A stretch of 64,000 nucleotides of DNA, taken from Duganella phyllosphaerae (lineage in GTDB: Bacteria; Pseudomonadota; Gammaproteobacteria; Burkholderiales; Burkholderiaceae_D). The translations under genes were made by a program, and so were the position numbers. Every line of letters starts with the position of its first letter. Positions within the stretch are counted from its first letter, which is position 1. Location: NCBI RefSeq assembly GCF_001758785.1, contig NZ_LROM01000090.1, forward strand, positions 62,001-126,000, in the 5' to 3' direction. The notes under the pieces are model-generated. The model worked only from the letters and a program-made list of their open reading frames with translations. It made no database searches and had not been told where the DNA came from. Positions 19,222 to 28,743 of the stretch are shown in pieces.

Positions 19222-19892
19222 AAAAACTCGCCTTATTTGACCTCGACCACACGCTGCTGCCCATCGACTCCGACCACGAGTGGGGCGAGTTCCTGGTCCG
19301 CCTCGGCGCCGTCGATGCCGTCGAGTTCGCCCGCCGCAACGACGCCTTCTACGCCCAGTACCAGGCCGGCACCATCGACCCGGTCGAGTACCTGGAGTTC
19401 TCGCTCGGCACCTTGGCCACATTCCCGCGCGCCAAACTGGACGACATGCGCACCCAGTTCATGACCGAGGTGGTGGTGCCGAACATCCGCCCGGCGGCGC
19501 TGGCGCTGCTCAAACAGCACCAGGATGCCGGCGACCTGGTGGCCATCGTCACGGCCACCAACCATTTCGTCACCGAGCCGATCGCCCGCGCGCTGGGCGT
19601 GGAGCACCTGATCGCCGCCATGCCCGAACTCGACGCGGACGGCAACGTCACCGGCCGCCTGATCGGCACGCCCACCCAGGGCAAGGGCAAGATCACCCAC
19701 ACCGAAGCCTGGCTGGCCAAGATGGGCAAGACCTTCGCGGACTTCGAGAGCGTCCACTTCTACAGCGACTCGCACAACGACCTGCCATTGATGTCGCTGG
19801 TGAGCCACCCGGTGGCCACCAATGCCAACGCCACCCTGAAAACGCACGCCACCGCCCAAGGCTGGCAACTGATTGAACTGTTCAATGATTAA
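19218..19892 (+). CDS. HAD-IB family phosphatase
   Basis: 224 residues. HAD motif I is LFDLDHTLLPID (nucleophile Asp near residue 8), motif II IVTATN near residue 114, and motif III/IV YSDSHNDLPL near residue 180. The SerB-like class IB cap fits small phosphomonoesters such as phosphoserine or histidinol phosphate; the substrate is not determined. The start is set by the 4-base overlap with hda and an AGCAAAAGA upstream. It overlaps pcnB by 8 bases. Confidence 0.9.
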   Translation: MKKLALFDLDHTLLPIDSDHEWGEFLVRLGAVDAVEFARRNDAFYAQYQAGTIDPVEYLEFSLGTLATFPRAKLDDMRTQFMTEVVVPNIRPAALALLKQHQDAGDLVAIVTATNHFVTEPIARALGVEHLIAAMPELDADGNVTGRLIGTPTQGKGKITHTEAWLAKMGKTFADFESVHFYSDSHNDLPLMSLVSHPVATNANATLKTHATAQGWQLIELFND

Positions 19893-21492
19893 GAAACTGA
19901 TCCGCAAAATCCTGGGCACCAAGACCAAGGTGCGTGATACCAATATCCCCGAGGTGCTGGGACCGGACGCGCACGGCATCGATCCGAAGCTGCTGTCCAA
20001 TAACGCCGTGCGCGTGACCAGCACCTTGCAGGAAGCCGGCTTCGAAGCGTTCGTGGTGGGTGGCGCGGTGCGCGACCTGCTGCTGGGCGTCAAACCGAAG
20101 GACTTCGACATCGCCACCAACGCCACGCCGGAGCAGGTGCGCAAACTGTTCCGCCGCGCTTTCATCATCGGCAAGCGGTTCCAGATCGTGCACGTGATGT
20201 TCGGCCAGGACCTGCTGGAAGTGACCACCTTCCGCGGCACCACGTCGGACAACGCGCCCAAGGACGAACATGGCCGCGTGCTGCGCGACAACACCTTCGG
20301 CTCGCAGGCGGAAGACGCGGTGCGGCGCGACTTCACCATCAACGCCATGTACTACAACCCGGCCAACGGCCAGGTGCTCGACTACCACGGCGGCATCGAG
20401 GACATCCGCGCCAAGACGCTGCGCATCATCGGCCAGCCCGAAGCGCGCTACCGCGAAGACCCGGTGCGCATGTTGCGCGTGGTGCGCTTTGCGGCCAAGC
20501 TGAAATTCACCATCGAGCCGACCACCGCCGCCCCGATCGCGCTGATGGCGCCGCTGATCGACAACGTACCGGCCGCCCGCGTGTTCGACGAAATGCTCAA
20601 GCTGCTCATGAGCGGCCACGCGCTGGCGTGCCTGCAGCAGCTGCGCAAGGAAGGCCTGCACCACGGCCTGCTGCCGCTGCTCGACGTGGTGCTCGAGCAG
20701 CCGATGGGCTTCAAGTTCGTCACGCTGGCACTGGACTCGACCGACGCCCGCATCGCTGCCGGCAAGACCGTCTCGCCAGGCTTCCTGTTTGCCTCGCTGC
20801 TGTGGCACCAGGTGCTGGAAAAGTGGACCGCGTATCGCGCTGCCGGCGAGCAGACCATCCCGGCGCTGCACTTGGCCGCCGACGACGTGCTCGATTCGCA
20901 GACCGAAAAGCTGGCGCTGCAACGCAAGATCGGCACCGACATGCGCGACATCTGGTCGATGCAGCCGCGCTTCGAACGCCGTACCGGCAAGGCGCCGCAC
21001 AAGCTGCTCGAACACCTGCGCTTCCGCGCCGGCTACGACTTCCTGCTGCTGCGCTGCGCGTCGGGCGAGATCGATGCCGAGCTCGGCGAATGGTGGACCG
21101 CGTTTTACGAGTCCGACGAAGCTGGCCGCGAGGCGTTGATCGCCAGCGCCAGCCGGGCGCCACGGCCGCCTCGTTCGGCTGGTTCGGCTGGTTCGGCTGG
21201 TGGTGCTGCTGGTGCTGGCTCGCGTGCTGGTGGTGGCGCGTCCCGTGCCGGCGCTGGTGGCTTCGGTGCTGGTGCTTCCAGTGCCGCTGACGGCTCCGGC
21301 GAGGACGATTATGCCGATGCTCCAGCCGCCAGCGAACCGCCGAAGCGCAAGCGCGCGCCACGTCGCAGCCGCGCGCGTGGCCCGGCAGCAGCCGCCGAGA
21401 GCGGTGCACCCGGCGCCTCGGGTGCTGGTGGCGCTGGTGGCACTGGTGGCACTGGTAGCGCCGGCGGCGGCGCGGGCTCCGATCACGACTAA
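19885..21492 (+). CDS. pcnB: Poly(A) polymerase I with long low-complexity C-terminus
   Basis: 535 residues. Nucleotidyltransferase core: FVVGGAVRDLLLG near residue 54 and DFDIATNATP near 70 carry the metal-binding aspartates; RRDFTINAMYYNP and GQPEARYREDPVRMLRVVRF are the RNA-binding hallmarks. It adds 3' poly(A) tails that promote RNA decay. The C-terminus from about residue 430 is unusual: Gly/Ala/Ser-rich stretches using GGT and GCT codons, with a basic patch PPKRKRAPRRSRAR that could bind RNA. The start is taken at 19885, inside the end of the HAD gene. Confidence 0.94.
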   Translation: MIKKLIRKILGTKTKVRDTNIPEVLGPDAHGIDPKLLSNNAVRVTSTLQEAGFEAFVVGGAVRDLLLGVKPKDFDIATNATPEQVRKLFRRAFIIGKRFQIVHVMFGQDLLEVTTFRGTTSDNAPKDEHGRVLRDNTFGSQAEDAVRRDFTINAMYYNPANGQVLDYHGGIEDIRAKTLRIIGQPEARYREDPVRMLRVVRFAAKLKFTIEPTTAAPIALMAPLIDNVPAARVFDEMLKLLMSGHALACLQQLRKEGLHHGLLPLLDVVLEQPMGFKFVTLALDSTDARIAAGKTVSPGFLFASLLWHQVLEKWTAYRAAGEQTIPALHLAADDVLDSQTEKLALQRKIGTDMRDIWSMQPRFERRTGKAPHKLLEHLRFRAGYDFLLLRCASGEIDAELGEWWTAFYESDEAGREALIASASRAPRPPRSAGSAGSAGGAAGAGSRAGGGASRAGAGGFGAGASSAADGSGEDDYADAPAASEPPKRKRAPRRSRARGPAAAAESGAPGASGAGGAGGTGGTGSAGGGAGSDHD

Positions 21493-21500
21493 ATTTTGTC

Positions 21501-22013
21501 ATGAGCATCACCGCCAAGCCCGATGAAGGCGGCTTCGCCTTCACCATCGCCTACATCGGCATCGGCGCCAACCTCGGCGACGCCCGCGCCAACGTGGCCG
21601 ACGCCTTCGAGCGCCTGCAAAAACTGCCCGGCTGCACGCTGATGGCCACCTCGAGCCTGTACCGTACGGCGCCCATCGATTCGTCCGGCGACGACTACAT
21701 CAACGCCGTGGCCCGCATCGCCACTACGCTGGGCGCCCCTGCCCTGCTGGCGGCGCTGCACGGCATCGAGCAGGCGCACGGGCGCGAGCGCCCCTACCGC
21801 AATGCCCCGCGTACCCTGGACCTGGACCTGCTGCTGTATGGCGACGCCGTGATCGACACGCCGGACCTGGTCGTGCCGCATCCGCGCATCACCGCGCGCG
21901 CGTTTGTGCTGGTGCCGCTGCTGGAACTGGCGCCGGCCATCCATGTTCCCGGTTTCGGCGCTGCACAGGATTATCTTGCAGCAGTCGCCGACCAGGGCAT
22001 CGCCCCGCTCTAA
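21501..22013 (+). CDS. folK: 2-amino-4-hydroxy-6-hydroxymethyldihydropteridine diphosphokinase
   Basis: 170 residues. Folate synthesis: transfers diphosphate from ATP to hydroxymethyl-dihydropterin. AYIGIGANLGDARANV near residue 17, TSSLYRTAPID near 50 and PRTLDLDLLLYGD near 104 are the conserved pterin/ATP-binding motifs. It starts 8 bases after the pcnB stop and precedes panB, a common betaproteobacterial order. Confidence 0.96.
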   Translation: MSITAKPDEGGFAFTIAYIGIGANLGDARANVADAFERLQKLPGCTLMATSSLYRTAPIDSSGDDYINAVARIATTLGAPALLAALHGIEQAHGRERPYRNAPRTLDLDLLLYGDAVIDTPDLVVPHPRITARAFVLVPLLELAPAIHVPGFGAAQDYLAAVADQGIAPL

Positions 22014-22066
22014 ACCGCTACAACCGCTACACTAGCGCCGTCTGCCCCCATTTTTAAAGGATTACC

Positions 22067-22948
22067 ATGTCTGGTTATTTGCAAGGAAACGAACTGGCCG
22101 CGAGCCAACAGCCCGCCGCCAACGTACCCGCGCCGGCGCCGGCCAAGTCGGCCGCCACCAAGGCAGTGACCATCCACACCCTGGCCGAGCTGCGCGCACG
22201 CGGCGAGAAAATCGCCATGCTCACCTGCTACGACGCCAGCTTCGCCTCACTGATGGACCGCTGCGGCGTGGAGATGCTGCTCATCGGCGACTCGCTGGGC
22301 ATGGTCTGCAACGGCCACGCCTCGACCCTGCCGGTGACGGTAGCCGAACTGGCCTACCACACGGCGGCCGTGGCGCGCGGCAGCAAGTCGGCGATGATCG
22401 TGGCCGACCTGCCGTTCGGCGCCTACGGCACCACCGAGACCGCGTACCACAACGCCGTGCAGCTGATGCAGGCCGGCGCCCACATGATCAAGATCGAAGG
22501 CGGCGCCTGGCTGGCCGACACCGTGCGCTTCATGACCGAGCGCGGCGTGCCGGTCTGCGCCCACCTGGGCCTGACCCCGCAATCGGTACACCAGCTGGGC
22601 GGCTACAAGGTACAAGGCAAAACCGCCGACAGCGCCGAACTCTTGAAGCGCGACGCCATGGCCCTGCAAGCGGCAGGCGCCTCGGTGGTGGTGCTCGAAG
22701 CGATCCCCGCCGCGCTGGGCAAGGAAGTGACCGACCTGCTGGCAATTCCCACGATCGGCATCGGCGCAGGCCCCGACTGCTCGGGCCAGGTGCTGGTGAT
22801 GCACGACCTGCTGGGCGTCTTCCCGGGCCGCAAGGCGCGCTTCGTGAAAAACTTCATGGACGGCCAGACCAGCATTGATGGCGCGATCACTGCGTACGTG
22901 AGCGCGGTCAAGGACGGCAGCTTCCCGGCACTGGAACACTGCTTCTAA
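22067..22948 (+). CDS. panB: 3-methyl-2-oxobutanoate hydroxymethyltransferase
   Basis: 293 residues. Pantothenate synthesis: makes ketopantoate from alpha-ketoisovalerate and methylene-THF. [24 protein letters not shown] (metal-binding Asp), IKIEGG and [14 protein letters not shown] are conserved. An Ala/Pro-rich N-terminal extension of about 35 residues precedes the usual start; AAAGGATT lies just before the ATG at 22067. panC is not adjacent. A REPIN-like repeat follows. Confidence 0.96.
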   Translation: MSGYLQGNELAASQQPAANVPAPAPAKSAATKAVTIHTLAELRARGEKIAMLTCYDASFASLMDRCGVEMLLIGDSLGMVCNGHASTLPVTVAELAYHTAAVARGSKSAMIVADLPFGAYGTTETAYHNAVQLMQAGAHMIKIEGGAWLADTVRFMTERGVPVCAHLGLTPQSVHQLGGYKVQGKTADSAELLKRDAMALQAAGASVVVLEAIPAALGKEVTDLLAIPTIGIGAGPDCSGQVLVMHDLLGVFPGRKARFVKNFMDGQTSIDGAITAYVSAVKDGSFPALEHCF

Positions 22949-22963
22949 GCCCGGACCGATAAA

Positions 22964-23074
22964 CCGTCATCCTCGCGCACGCGGGGATCCATGGAACATG
23001 TGAGCAGTGCGTCTCCAATGGATAGTAGCGCGACTCATCTGCCCTATGGATCCCCGCTTTCGCGAGGATGACGG
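22964..23074. repeat. REP/REPIN-like inverted repeat, copy 2
   Basis: Unit CCGTCATCCTCGCGCACGCG with GGATCCATGG, a spacer of about 50 bases, then the inverted unit CTATGGATCCCCGCTTTCGC ending GAGGATGACGG. It sits between the convergent panB and aminotransferase genes and could also act as a weak terminator. Confidence 0.85.
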
Positions 23075-23090
23075 AGCGGGGGCGGTGATT

Positions 23091-24449
23091 TTATACCAGC
23101 GCCGCCAGGCAGTCGTCGAACGCTTGCAGCAGTCGCTGCAAATCCGCTTCGCTGGTGGCAGGACACACCAGCAGCATATTGTGGAACGGTGTGATCAGCA
23201 CACCGCGATTGAGCAGGTAGAGGTGGATCGCCTGTTCGAGTTCCTCGTCCATCAGCATTTTCGCTGCGCTGCCGTTCTGCGGTGGCACTAGGCCGAACTG
23301 GAATTCGGTGCGGGCCCCCACTTGCGTTACACACCACGGCAGGCCGCGCCTGGCGATGCCGGCGCGCAGGCCGTCGGCCAGTTGCTGCGCCAGCGCGAAC
23401 ATCTGCGTGTACGCGTCTTGCGTCATCACCTGTTCCAGGTTGGCGCGCATGGCCGCCATGGCGAACATATTGGCGGACAGCGTGGTGCCGATGCCCGAGT
23501 GGCCGTCCGGGGCGCTGCGCTTGGCGTGCTCCACGCGGCGCGCCAGTTCTTCCGTCATCCCGTACGCGGCACAAGGCAGGCCGCCGGCCAGCGGTTTGCC
23601 GATCACCACCGCGTCGGGCCGCATGCCGTGCGCTTGCGCGTAGCCACCGGGACCACTGCTGATGGTGTGGGTTTCGTCGATCACCAGCAGCGTGCCATGA
23701 CGCGCGATGATCTGCTGCGCTGCCCGCCAGTAGCCGGGCTGCGGCAGCACCATGCCCACGTTGGTCATCACCGGTTCGGCCAGCACGCAGGCGATGTCGC
23801 CCGCGCCTAACGCGGCGTCCAGGGCATCGAGGTCGTTGAATTCCACCACCACCGTGTGCGCGGTCAGATCATGCGCCTGGCCGAGCAGGCTGGCGCGCTG
23901 GGTGGGCACGCCATCGACCAGATCGACGAACACATCGTCCACCGTGCCGTGGTAACAGCCGTTGAAGACCAGGAGCTTGCTGCGGCCGGTGGCCGCGCGC
24001 AGCCAGCGCAGCAGGAAGCGGTTGGCGTCGGATGCCGATAACGCGAACTGCCAGTATGGCAGGCCGAAACGGCGCGCCAGTTCGATGGCTACCGGCGCGG
24101 CGTCATTCGATGGCAGCATCGCCGTGTAGCCGCGCGTGGCCTGGCGGGCGATGGCGGCGGCCACCGGCACCGGTGCGTGGCCGAACATGGCGCCGGTGTC
24201 GCCGAGGCAGAAGTCGGCGTATTGAAGGCCATCGGCATCGGTAAAGTGTGCGCCGGAAGCTTCATTGACGGTGAGCGCGAACGGCGTGGACCAGTCGTTC
24301 ATCCAGTGCATCGGCACGCCGAACAGCAAGTGCTGCGCCGCCTGCGCGGCCAGCGCTTGCGAGGCCGGATGGCGGGCGACGTAGTCGGCGCGTTCGCGTG
24401 CCGCCAGCGCCTGCACGCGTGGCCAGTTCAAGCCGTCGCGAGTACCCAT
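23091..24449 (-). CDS. Class III aminotransferase (glutamate-1-semialdehyde aminomutase-like)
   Basis: 452 residues, PLP-dependent fold type I. FNGCYHGTVDD near residue 160, VIDETHT near 255 (Asp contacting the PLP ring) and VIGKPLAGGLPCAAYG near 284 (Schiff-base Lys) are visible. It resembles the aspartate aminotransferase family / GSA-aminomutase branch, but context in a polyamine operon argues for an amino-group transfer in polyamine or GABA breakdown, not haem synthesis. It is the last gene of the run that begins with the gamma-Glu-GABA hydrolase, 8 bases after the glutamine-synthetase-like gene. Confidence 0.82.
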   Translation of the reverse strand: MGTRDGLNWPRVQALAARERADYVARHPASQALAAQAAQHLLFGVPMHWMNDWSTPFALTVNEASGAHFTDADGLQYADFCLGDTGAMFGHAPVPVAAAIARQATRGYTAMLPSNDAAPVAIELARRFGLPYWQFALSASDANRFLLRWLRAATGRSKLLVFNGCYHGTVDDVFVDLVDGVPTQRASLLGQAHDLTAHTVVVEFNDLDALDAALGAGDIACVLAEPVMTNVGMVLPQPGYWRAAQQIIARHGTLLVIDETHTISSGPGGYAQAHGMRPDAVVIGKPLAGGLPCAAYGMTEELARRVEHAKRSAPDGHSGIGTTLSANMFAMAAMRANLEQVMTQDAYTQMFALAQQLADGLRAGIARRGLPWCVTQVGARTEFQFGLVPPQNGSAAKMLMDEELEQAIHLYLLNRGVLITPFHNMLLVCPATSEADLQRLLQAFDDCLAALV

Positions 24450-24457
24450 GCGCCCTC

Positions 24458-25795
24458 CTACACCAGCAGCATCAGGTGCTCACGCTCCCACGAGCTGATC
24501 ACCCGGCTGTAGGTGGAAAATTCAAGTTCCTTCACTTCGCAGAACGCTTCCACGAACAAGTCGCCGAGGATCTCGCGCAGCGGCGCGCATTCGCGCAAGC
24601 GGTTGATGGCGTCTTCCAGGTTGCGCGGCAAATGGTCGTGCACCTGCTCGGCGCTGCCGGCCATCGGCGGCGAGGCGTGCAATTCCTGCGTCATGCCGAG
24701 GTAGCCGCAGGCCAGGGTGGCGGCCATGGCCAGGTACGGGTTGACGTCCACGCCCGGCACGCGGTTTTCCACGCGGCGGTTGGCCGGCGTGGAGTTCGGG
24801 ATGCGCAGCCCGCAGGTGCGGTTGTCGTAACCCCAGTGCACATTGGTGGGCGCGGACATGAAGCGCGACAGGCGCCGGTACGAATTGACGTGCGGGGCGA
24901 ACAGCAGGGTGGCCGCCGGCGCGAATTGTTCGAGGCCGGCGATATAGCTGAAAAACAGGTCGCTGGCGCTGCCGTCGGCGCGGCTGAAGATATTGGCGCC
25001 GGTGGCCGTATCGAGCACGCTCTGGTGGATATGCATGGCGCTGCCCGGCTCCGCTTCCATCGGCTTGGCCATGAAGGTGGCGAAGATGCCGTGCCGTAGC
25101 GCCGTCTCGCGCACGGCGCGCTTGAACAGGAACACGCGGTCGGCCAGCTCCAGCGCCTCGCCATGGGTAAAATTGATTTCCATCTGGCCTGCGCCCGCTT
25201 CGTGGATCAGCGTTTCGACGCCCAGCTGGTGCTGCTTGCAGAAGGTGGACAGTTCTAAAAAGAACGGATCGAAGTCGTTGACGGCGTCGATCGAATACGA
25301 CTGCCGGCCCGATTCTACCTTGCCGCTGCGGCCCAGTGGCGGCGTGAGCGGCTCGTGCGGATTGCTACTGCGCGCCACCAGGTAGAACTCCAGCTCGGGC
25401 GCCACCACCGGCTGCCAGCCACGATCACAGTACAGCTTGAGCACCTGGCGCAGCACCGCGCGCGGCGACAAGCCCACCGGCGTGCCATCGAAATTCTGGC
25501 AGTCGTGGATGACCAGCGCGACGTTCTCCGCCGCCCACGGCACTTGCCGCAAGGTGGCAGGATCGGGCACGCAGATCATGTCCGGGTCGGTCACGCCCAC
25601 GTAGGGCCGGTTGTTGGGCTGCTCGCCGTTGACGGTGTTGAGCAGCACGCTCTTGGGCAAGCGCATTTCGCCTTCGCCCAGGAACAGGTCCTTGGGCAGG
25701 ATTTTCCCGCGCGCGATGCCGGTCATGTCGGCGATCACGCATTCGACTTCGTGGATGTTACGCTCGCGCAGAAAATCCTTCATCGCCTGCGTCAT
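24458..25795 (-). CDS. Glutamine synthetase family protein (gamma-glutamylpolyamine synthetase type), copy 1
   Basis: 445 residues. The GS fold is shown by VAPELEFYLVAR (metal-binding Glu) near residue 145, AGAGQMEINFTHGEAL, KPMEAEPGSAMHIHQS (metal His) and NRRVENRVPG with DVNPYLAMAATLACGYLG. PuuA-type proteins ATP-dependently join glutamate to putrescine or related amines. The start at 25795 has GAGGGG upstream; an open extension to 26011 overlaps the aldehyde dehydrogenase and is rejected. It is the most divergent of three GS-like paralogues in this cluster (the other two have 456 residues). Confidence 0.88.
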   Translation of the reverse strand: MTQAMKDFLRERNIHEVECVIADMTGIARGKILPKDLFLGEGEMRLPKSVLLNTVNGEQPNNRPYVGVTDPDMICVPDPATLRQVPWAAENVALVIHDCQNFDGTPVGLSPRAVLRQVLKLYCDRGWQPVVAPELEFYLVARSSNPHEPLTPPLGRSGKVESGRQSYSIDAVNDFDPFFLELSTFCKQHQLGVETLIHEAGAGQMEINFTHGEALELADRVFLFKRAVRETALRHGIFATFMAKPMEAEPGSAMHIHQSVLDTATGANIFSRADGSASDLFFSYIAGLEQFAPAATLLFAPHVNSYRRLSRFMSAPTNVHWGYDNRTCGLRIPNSTPANRRVENRVPGVDVNPYLAMAATLACGYLGMTQELHASPPMAGSAEQVHDHLPRNLEDAINRLRECAPLREILGDLFVEAFCEVKELEFSTYSRVISSWEREHLMLLV

Positions 25796-25812
25796 CAGTA
25801 TTCCCCTCGTGT

Positions 25813-27300
25813 TTAGCCAATCTGGATCCAGGTGGTTTTGAGCTCGGTGTACTTGTCGAACGCGTGCAGCGACTTGTCGCGGCCATTGCCCGACTGCTTG
25901 TAGCCGCCGAACGGCACGGTGATGTCGTCGTTGTCGTACTGGTTCACGTGCACGGTGCCAGCCCGCAGTGCGCGCGACGTCTGCACCGCCTTGGTCAAAT
26001 CCGATGTCCACACCGCCGCGTGCAGGCCATAGACGGTGCCGTTGGCCTGCTTGATCGCTTCGCTCAAGTCGGTAAAACTGAGCACCGACAACACCGGCCC
26101 GAAAATCTCTTCGCGGGCAATCGTCATGCCGCTATCGACCTGGTCGAACAGGGTGGGCTCCACAAAAAAACCGCCGGTGTCATCGCGCACCCGGGCGCCG
26201 CCCGATAGCAGGCGCGCACCGCCGGCCTTGCCGGCTTCGATATAGCCGATCACGGTATTGAGCTGCGCGGCATCGACGATCGCTCCCATCACGGTGTTTT
26301 CGTCGAGCGGGTCGCCCGGCGCGAACGACGGCATCATGGCCATCGCCTTTTCGATAAAACGCTCCTTGATCGATTCTTCCACGAACAGCCGCGACGGCGC
26401 GTTGCAGCTCTGGCCCTGGTTGAAGTAGATCGAGCCGATGGCCGCTGCCACCGCCGCATCGAGGTCCGGGCAATCGGCGCAGACGATATTGGCCGACTTG
26501 CCGCCCAATTCCATCCAGGCGCGCTTGAGGTTCGATTGCCCCGCCATCTGCATGATCTGCTTGCCCACACGGGTGGAACCAGTGAAGGCTATGCAGTCGA
26601 CATCCACGTGCAGCGCCAGTGCGGAACCGGCCTCGTTGCCGTAGCCAGGCACCACATTGAACACGCCCGCAGGGATGCCCGCCTGCAGCGCCAGGTCACC
26701 CAGGCGCAGCGCGGTCAGCGGCGACTTCTCCGACGGCTTCAGGATCACGCTGTTGCCGGCGGCAAGCGCCGGGGCGATCTTCCACGCGGCCATCAGCATC
26801 GGGTAATTCCACGGCACGATGGCGCCGACCACGCCCACCGGCTCGCGCGTGATCAGGGCCAGGCTGCTGTCGGCCGTCGGCGCGATTTCGTCGTAGATCT
26901 TGTCGATCGCCTCGCCGTACCAGCGGATGCAGTTGGCCGCGCCACCGACGTCCACGGTCTGGCTGTACTTGATCGGCTTGCCCATGTCGAGCGTCTCCAG
27001 CAGCGCCAGTTCCGCCCGGTTCTGCTCGATCAACTCGGCGAACTTGATGAGAATACGCTTGCGCTGCGCCGGCGCCTTGCCGGCCCACGCGCGCGCCTCG
27101 AACGCGGCGCGGGCACTGGCCACCGCCGCATCGACATCCTGACCATCGCAGCGCGCCACCATGCCCAGCGAGCGGCCGTCGATAGGCGAGCGGTTGTCGA
27201 ACTGCTGGCCGCCCAGCGCCCACACGCGCTGGCCGCCGATCAAGGCGCGGCCATCCGGTGTGACAGCGGCGGCGCGGTCATGCCACGAAGATGCAGTCAT
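25813..27300 (-). CDS. puuC: Aldehyde dehydrogenase (gamma-glutamyl-gamma-aminobutyraldehyde dehydrogenase, PuuC-like)
   Basis: 495 residues. NAD(P)-dependent oxidation of the aldehyde made from gamma-glutamylputrescine. VPWNYPMLMAAWKIAPALAA, FTGSTRVGKQIM (cofactor binding), MELGGKSANIV (general base Glu) and FNQGQSCNAPSR (nucleophile Cys near residue 300) are present. EEIFGPVLSVL is conserved. It starts 1 base after the aminotransferase stop, so the two are tightly coupled. The substrate is inferred from context. Confidence 0.9.
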   Translation of the reverse strand: MTASSWHDRAAAVTPDGRALIGGQRVWALGGQQFDNRSPIDGRSLGMVARCDGQDVDAAVASARAAFEARAWAGKAPAQRKRILIKFAELIEQNRAELALLETLDMGKPIKYSQTVDVGGAANCIRWYGEAIDKIYDEIAPTADSSLALITREPVGVVGAIVPWNYPMLMAAWKIAPALAAGNSVILKPSEKSPLTALRLGDLALQAGIPAGVFNVVPGYGNEAGSALALHVDVDCIAFTGSTRVGKQIMQMAGQSNLKRAWMELGGKSANIVCADCPDLDAAVAAAIGSIYFNQGQSCNAPSRLFVEESIKERFIEKAMAMMPSFAPGDPLDENTVMGAIVDAAQLNTVIGYIEAGKAGGARLLSGGARVRDDTGGFFVEPTLFDQVDSGMTIAREEIFGPVLSVLSFTDLSEAIKQANGTVYGLHAAVWTSDLTKAVQTSRALRAGTVHVNQYDNDDITVPFGGYKQSGNGRDKSLHAFDKYTELKTTWIQIG

Positions 27301-27301
27301 G

Positions 27302-28714
27302 TCATTCTCCTTGCAGCCAGCCGCGCTGTTTGATGTCTGCGTGCGTCAGGTCCAGGCAACGCCGGATCAGGGTGATCATCTCGTCGATCTGCTCGCGCGT
27401 CATCACCAGGGGCGGTGCGATGATCATGCGATCGCCGACGGCGCGCATGATCATGCCGTTGCCGAACATGTGGCCGCGGCATACCATGCCCACCCCGAGC
27501 GCACTATCGAACGCCACGTTGTCATGGGGGTTGTCGGCCTTGGTGCGCACGAGGTTCAGCCCCGCGACAAAACCGCAGCTGTCGGCGTAGCCGACCAGCG
27601 GATGATCGGCCAGTTCGGCAAAGCGCTGCTTTAGGTATGGTCCGGTATCGTCGGCCACGCGTTCAATCAGCTTTTCCTCTTCCAGGATGCGGATGTTTTC
27701 CAGCGCGGCCGCGCACGCAACCGGGTGGCCCGAATACGTGAAGCCGTGATTGAACTCGCCGCCCTGCTTGATCAGCACATCGGCAACGCGGTCGCCCACC
27801 AGCACGCCGCCGAGCGGAATGTAGCCGGACGTGACGCCCTTGGCGAACGTGATCAGGTCGGGGCGGATGCCGAACATCTCGGACGCGAACCAGCGCCCCA
27901 GGCGCCCGAAGCCGCAGATGACTTCATCGGCGATCAGCAGGATGCCGTACTTGTCGCAGATGCGCTGGATCTCGGGCCAGTACGTGGCCGGCGGGATGAT
28001 CACCCCGCCCGCGCCCTGCACCGGCTCGCCGATGAAGGCAGCGACCTTTTCGGCGCCCACTTCGAGGATTTTCTGCTCGAGCCACGACGCCGCTTCGATG
28101 CCGAATTCGGCCTCGGTCATGCCGCGCCCGGACTCGAGATAATTGGGCTGGCCGATGTGGACGATGCCGGGTATCGGCAAGCCGCCCTGCGCGTGCATGT
28201 CGGTCATGCCGCCGAGCGACGCACCGGCCACCGTGCTGCCGTGGTACGAGTTGTGGCGGCTGATGATGGTGTGGCGCTCCTTGAAGCCCAGCACATCCCA
28301 GTAGCGGCGCACCATGCGCAGGTTGGTGTCGTTGGCCTCGGAACCGGAGCCGGTGAAGTACACGTGGTTGAACTGCGGCGGCGAAATCGCCGACAGTTTA
28401 TTCGCCAGCAGCACCGCCGGCACATTGGTGGTGTTGAAGAAGCTGTTATAGAACGGCAGCGTCTCCATCTGGCGGTACACGGCGTCCGAGATGCTCTTGC
28501 GGCCGTACCCCACATTCACGCACCACAGCCCCGACATGCCGTCGAGGATCTTGTTCCCTTCCGAGTCCCACAGGTAAATGCCCTCGCCGCGCACCATCAC
28601 GCGCGCACCCTTTTCGCCGAGCGCCTGGTGGTCGGTAAACGGGTGCATATAGTGCGCCGTGTCGAGCTTCTGGATGGCGGCGGTGTCGTACAGTTCTTTG
28701 AGCTGGATGGTCAT
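27302..28714 (-). CDS. Class III aminotransferase (putrescine/polyamine:pyruvate aminotransferase-like)
   Basis: 470 residues. PLP enzyme with SRHNSYHGSTVAGASLGG, LIADEVICGFGRLGRW (PLP-ring Asp) and ITFAKGVTSGYIPLGGVLV (Schiff-base Lys near residue 289). The N-terminal HYMHPFTDHQALGEKG segment is typical of SpuC-like polyamine:pyruvate transaminases. It may remove the terminal amine of putrescine or gamma-glutamylputrescine, replacing the PuuB oxidase that is absent from this cluster. Flanked by GS-like copy 2 and the aldehyde dehydrogenase. Confidence 0.88.
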   Translation of the reverse strand: MTIQLKELYDTAAIQKLDTAHYMHPFTDHQALGEKGARVMVRGEGIYLWDSEGNKILDGMSGLWCVNVGYGRKSISDAVYRQMETLPFYNSFFNTTNVPAVLLANKLSAISPPQFNHVYFTGSGSEANDTNLRMVRRYWDVLGFKERHTIISRHNSYHGSTVAGASLGGMTDMHAQGGLPIPGIVHIGQPNYLESGRGMTEAEFGIEAASWLEQKILEVGAEKVAAFIGEPVQGAGGVIIPPATYWPEIQRICDKYGILLIADEVICGFGRLGRWFASEMFGIRPDLITFAKGVTSGYIPLGGVLVGDRVADVLIKQGGEFNHGFTYSGHPVACAAALENIRILEEEKLIERVADDTGPYLKQRFAELADHPLVGYADSCGFVAGLNLVRTKADNPHDNVAFDSALGVGMVCRGHMFGNGMIMRAVGDRMIIAPPLVMTREQIDEMITLIRRCLDLTHADIKQRGWLQGE

Positions 28715-28743
28715 GTTCTGGTCTCCGGATTGCTGTTACTGGG

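Noticed and set aside
23091-24449. Haem-pathway HemL (glutamate-1-semialdehyde aminomutase).
   Set aside because: The motifs fit the wider class III family and the gene is embedded in a polyamine operon, so HemL is less likely than a catabolic aminotransferase.
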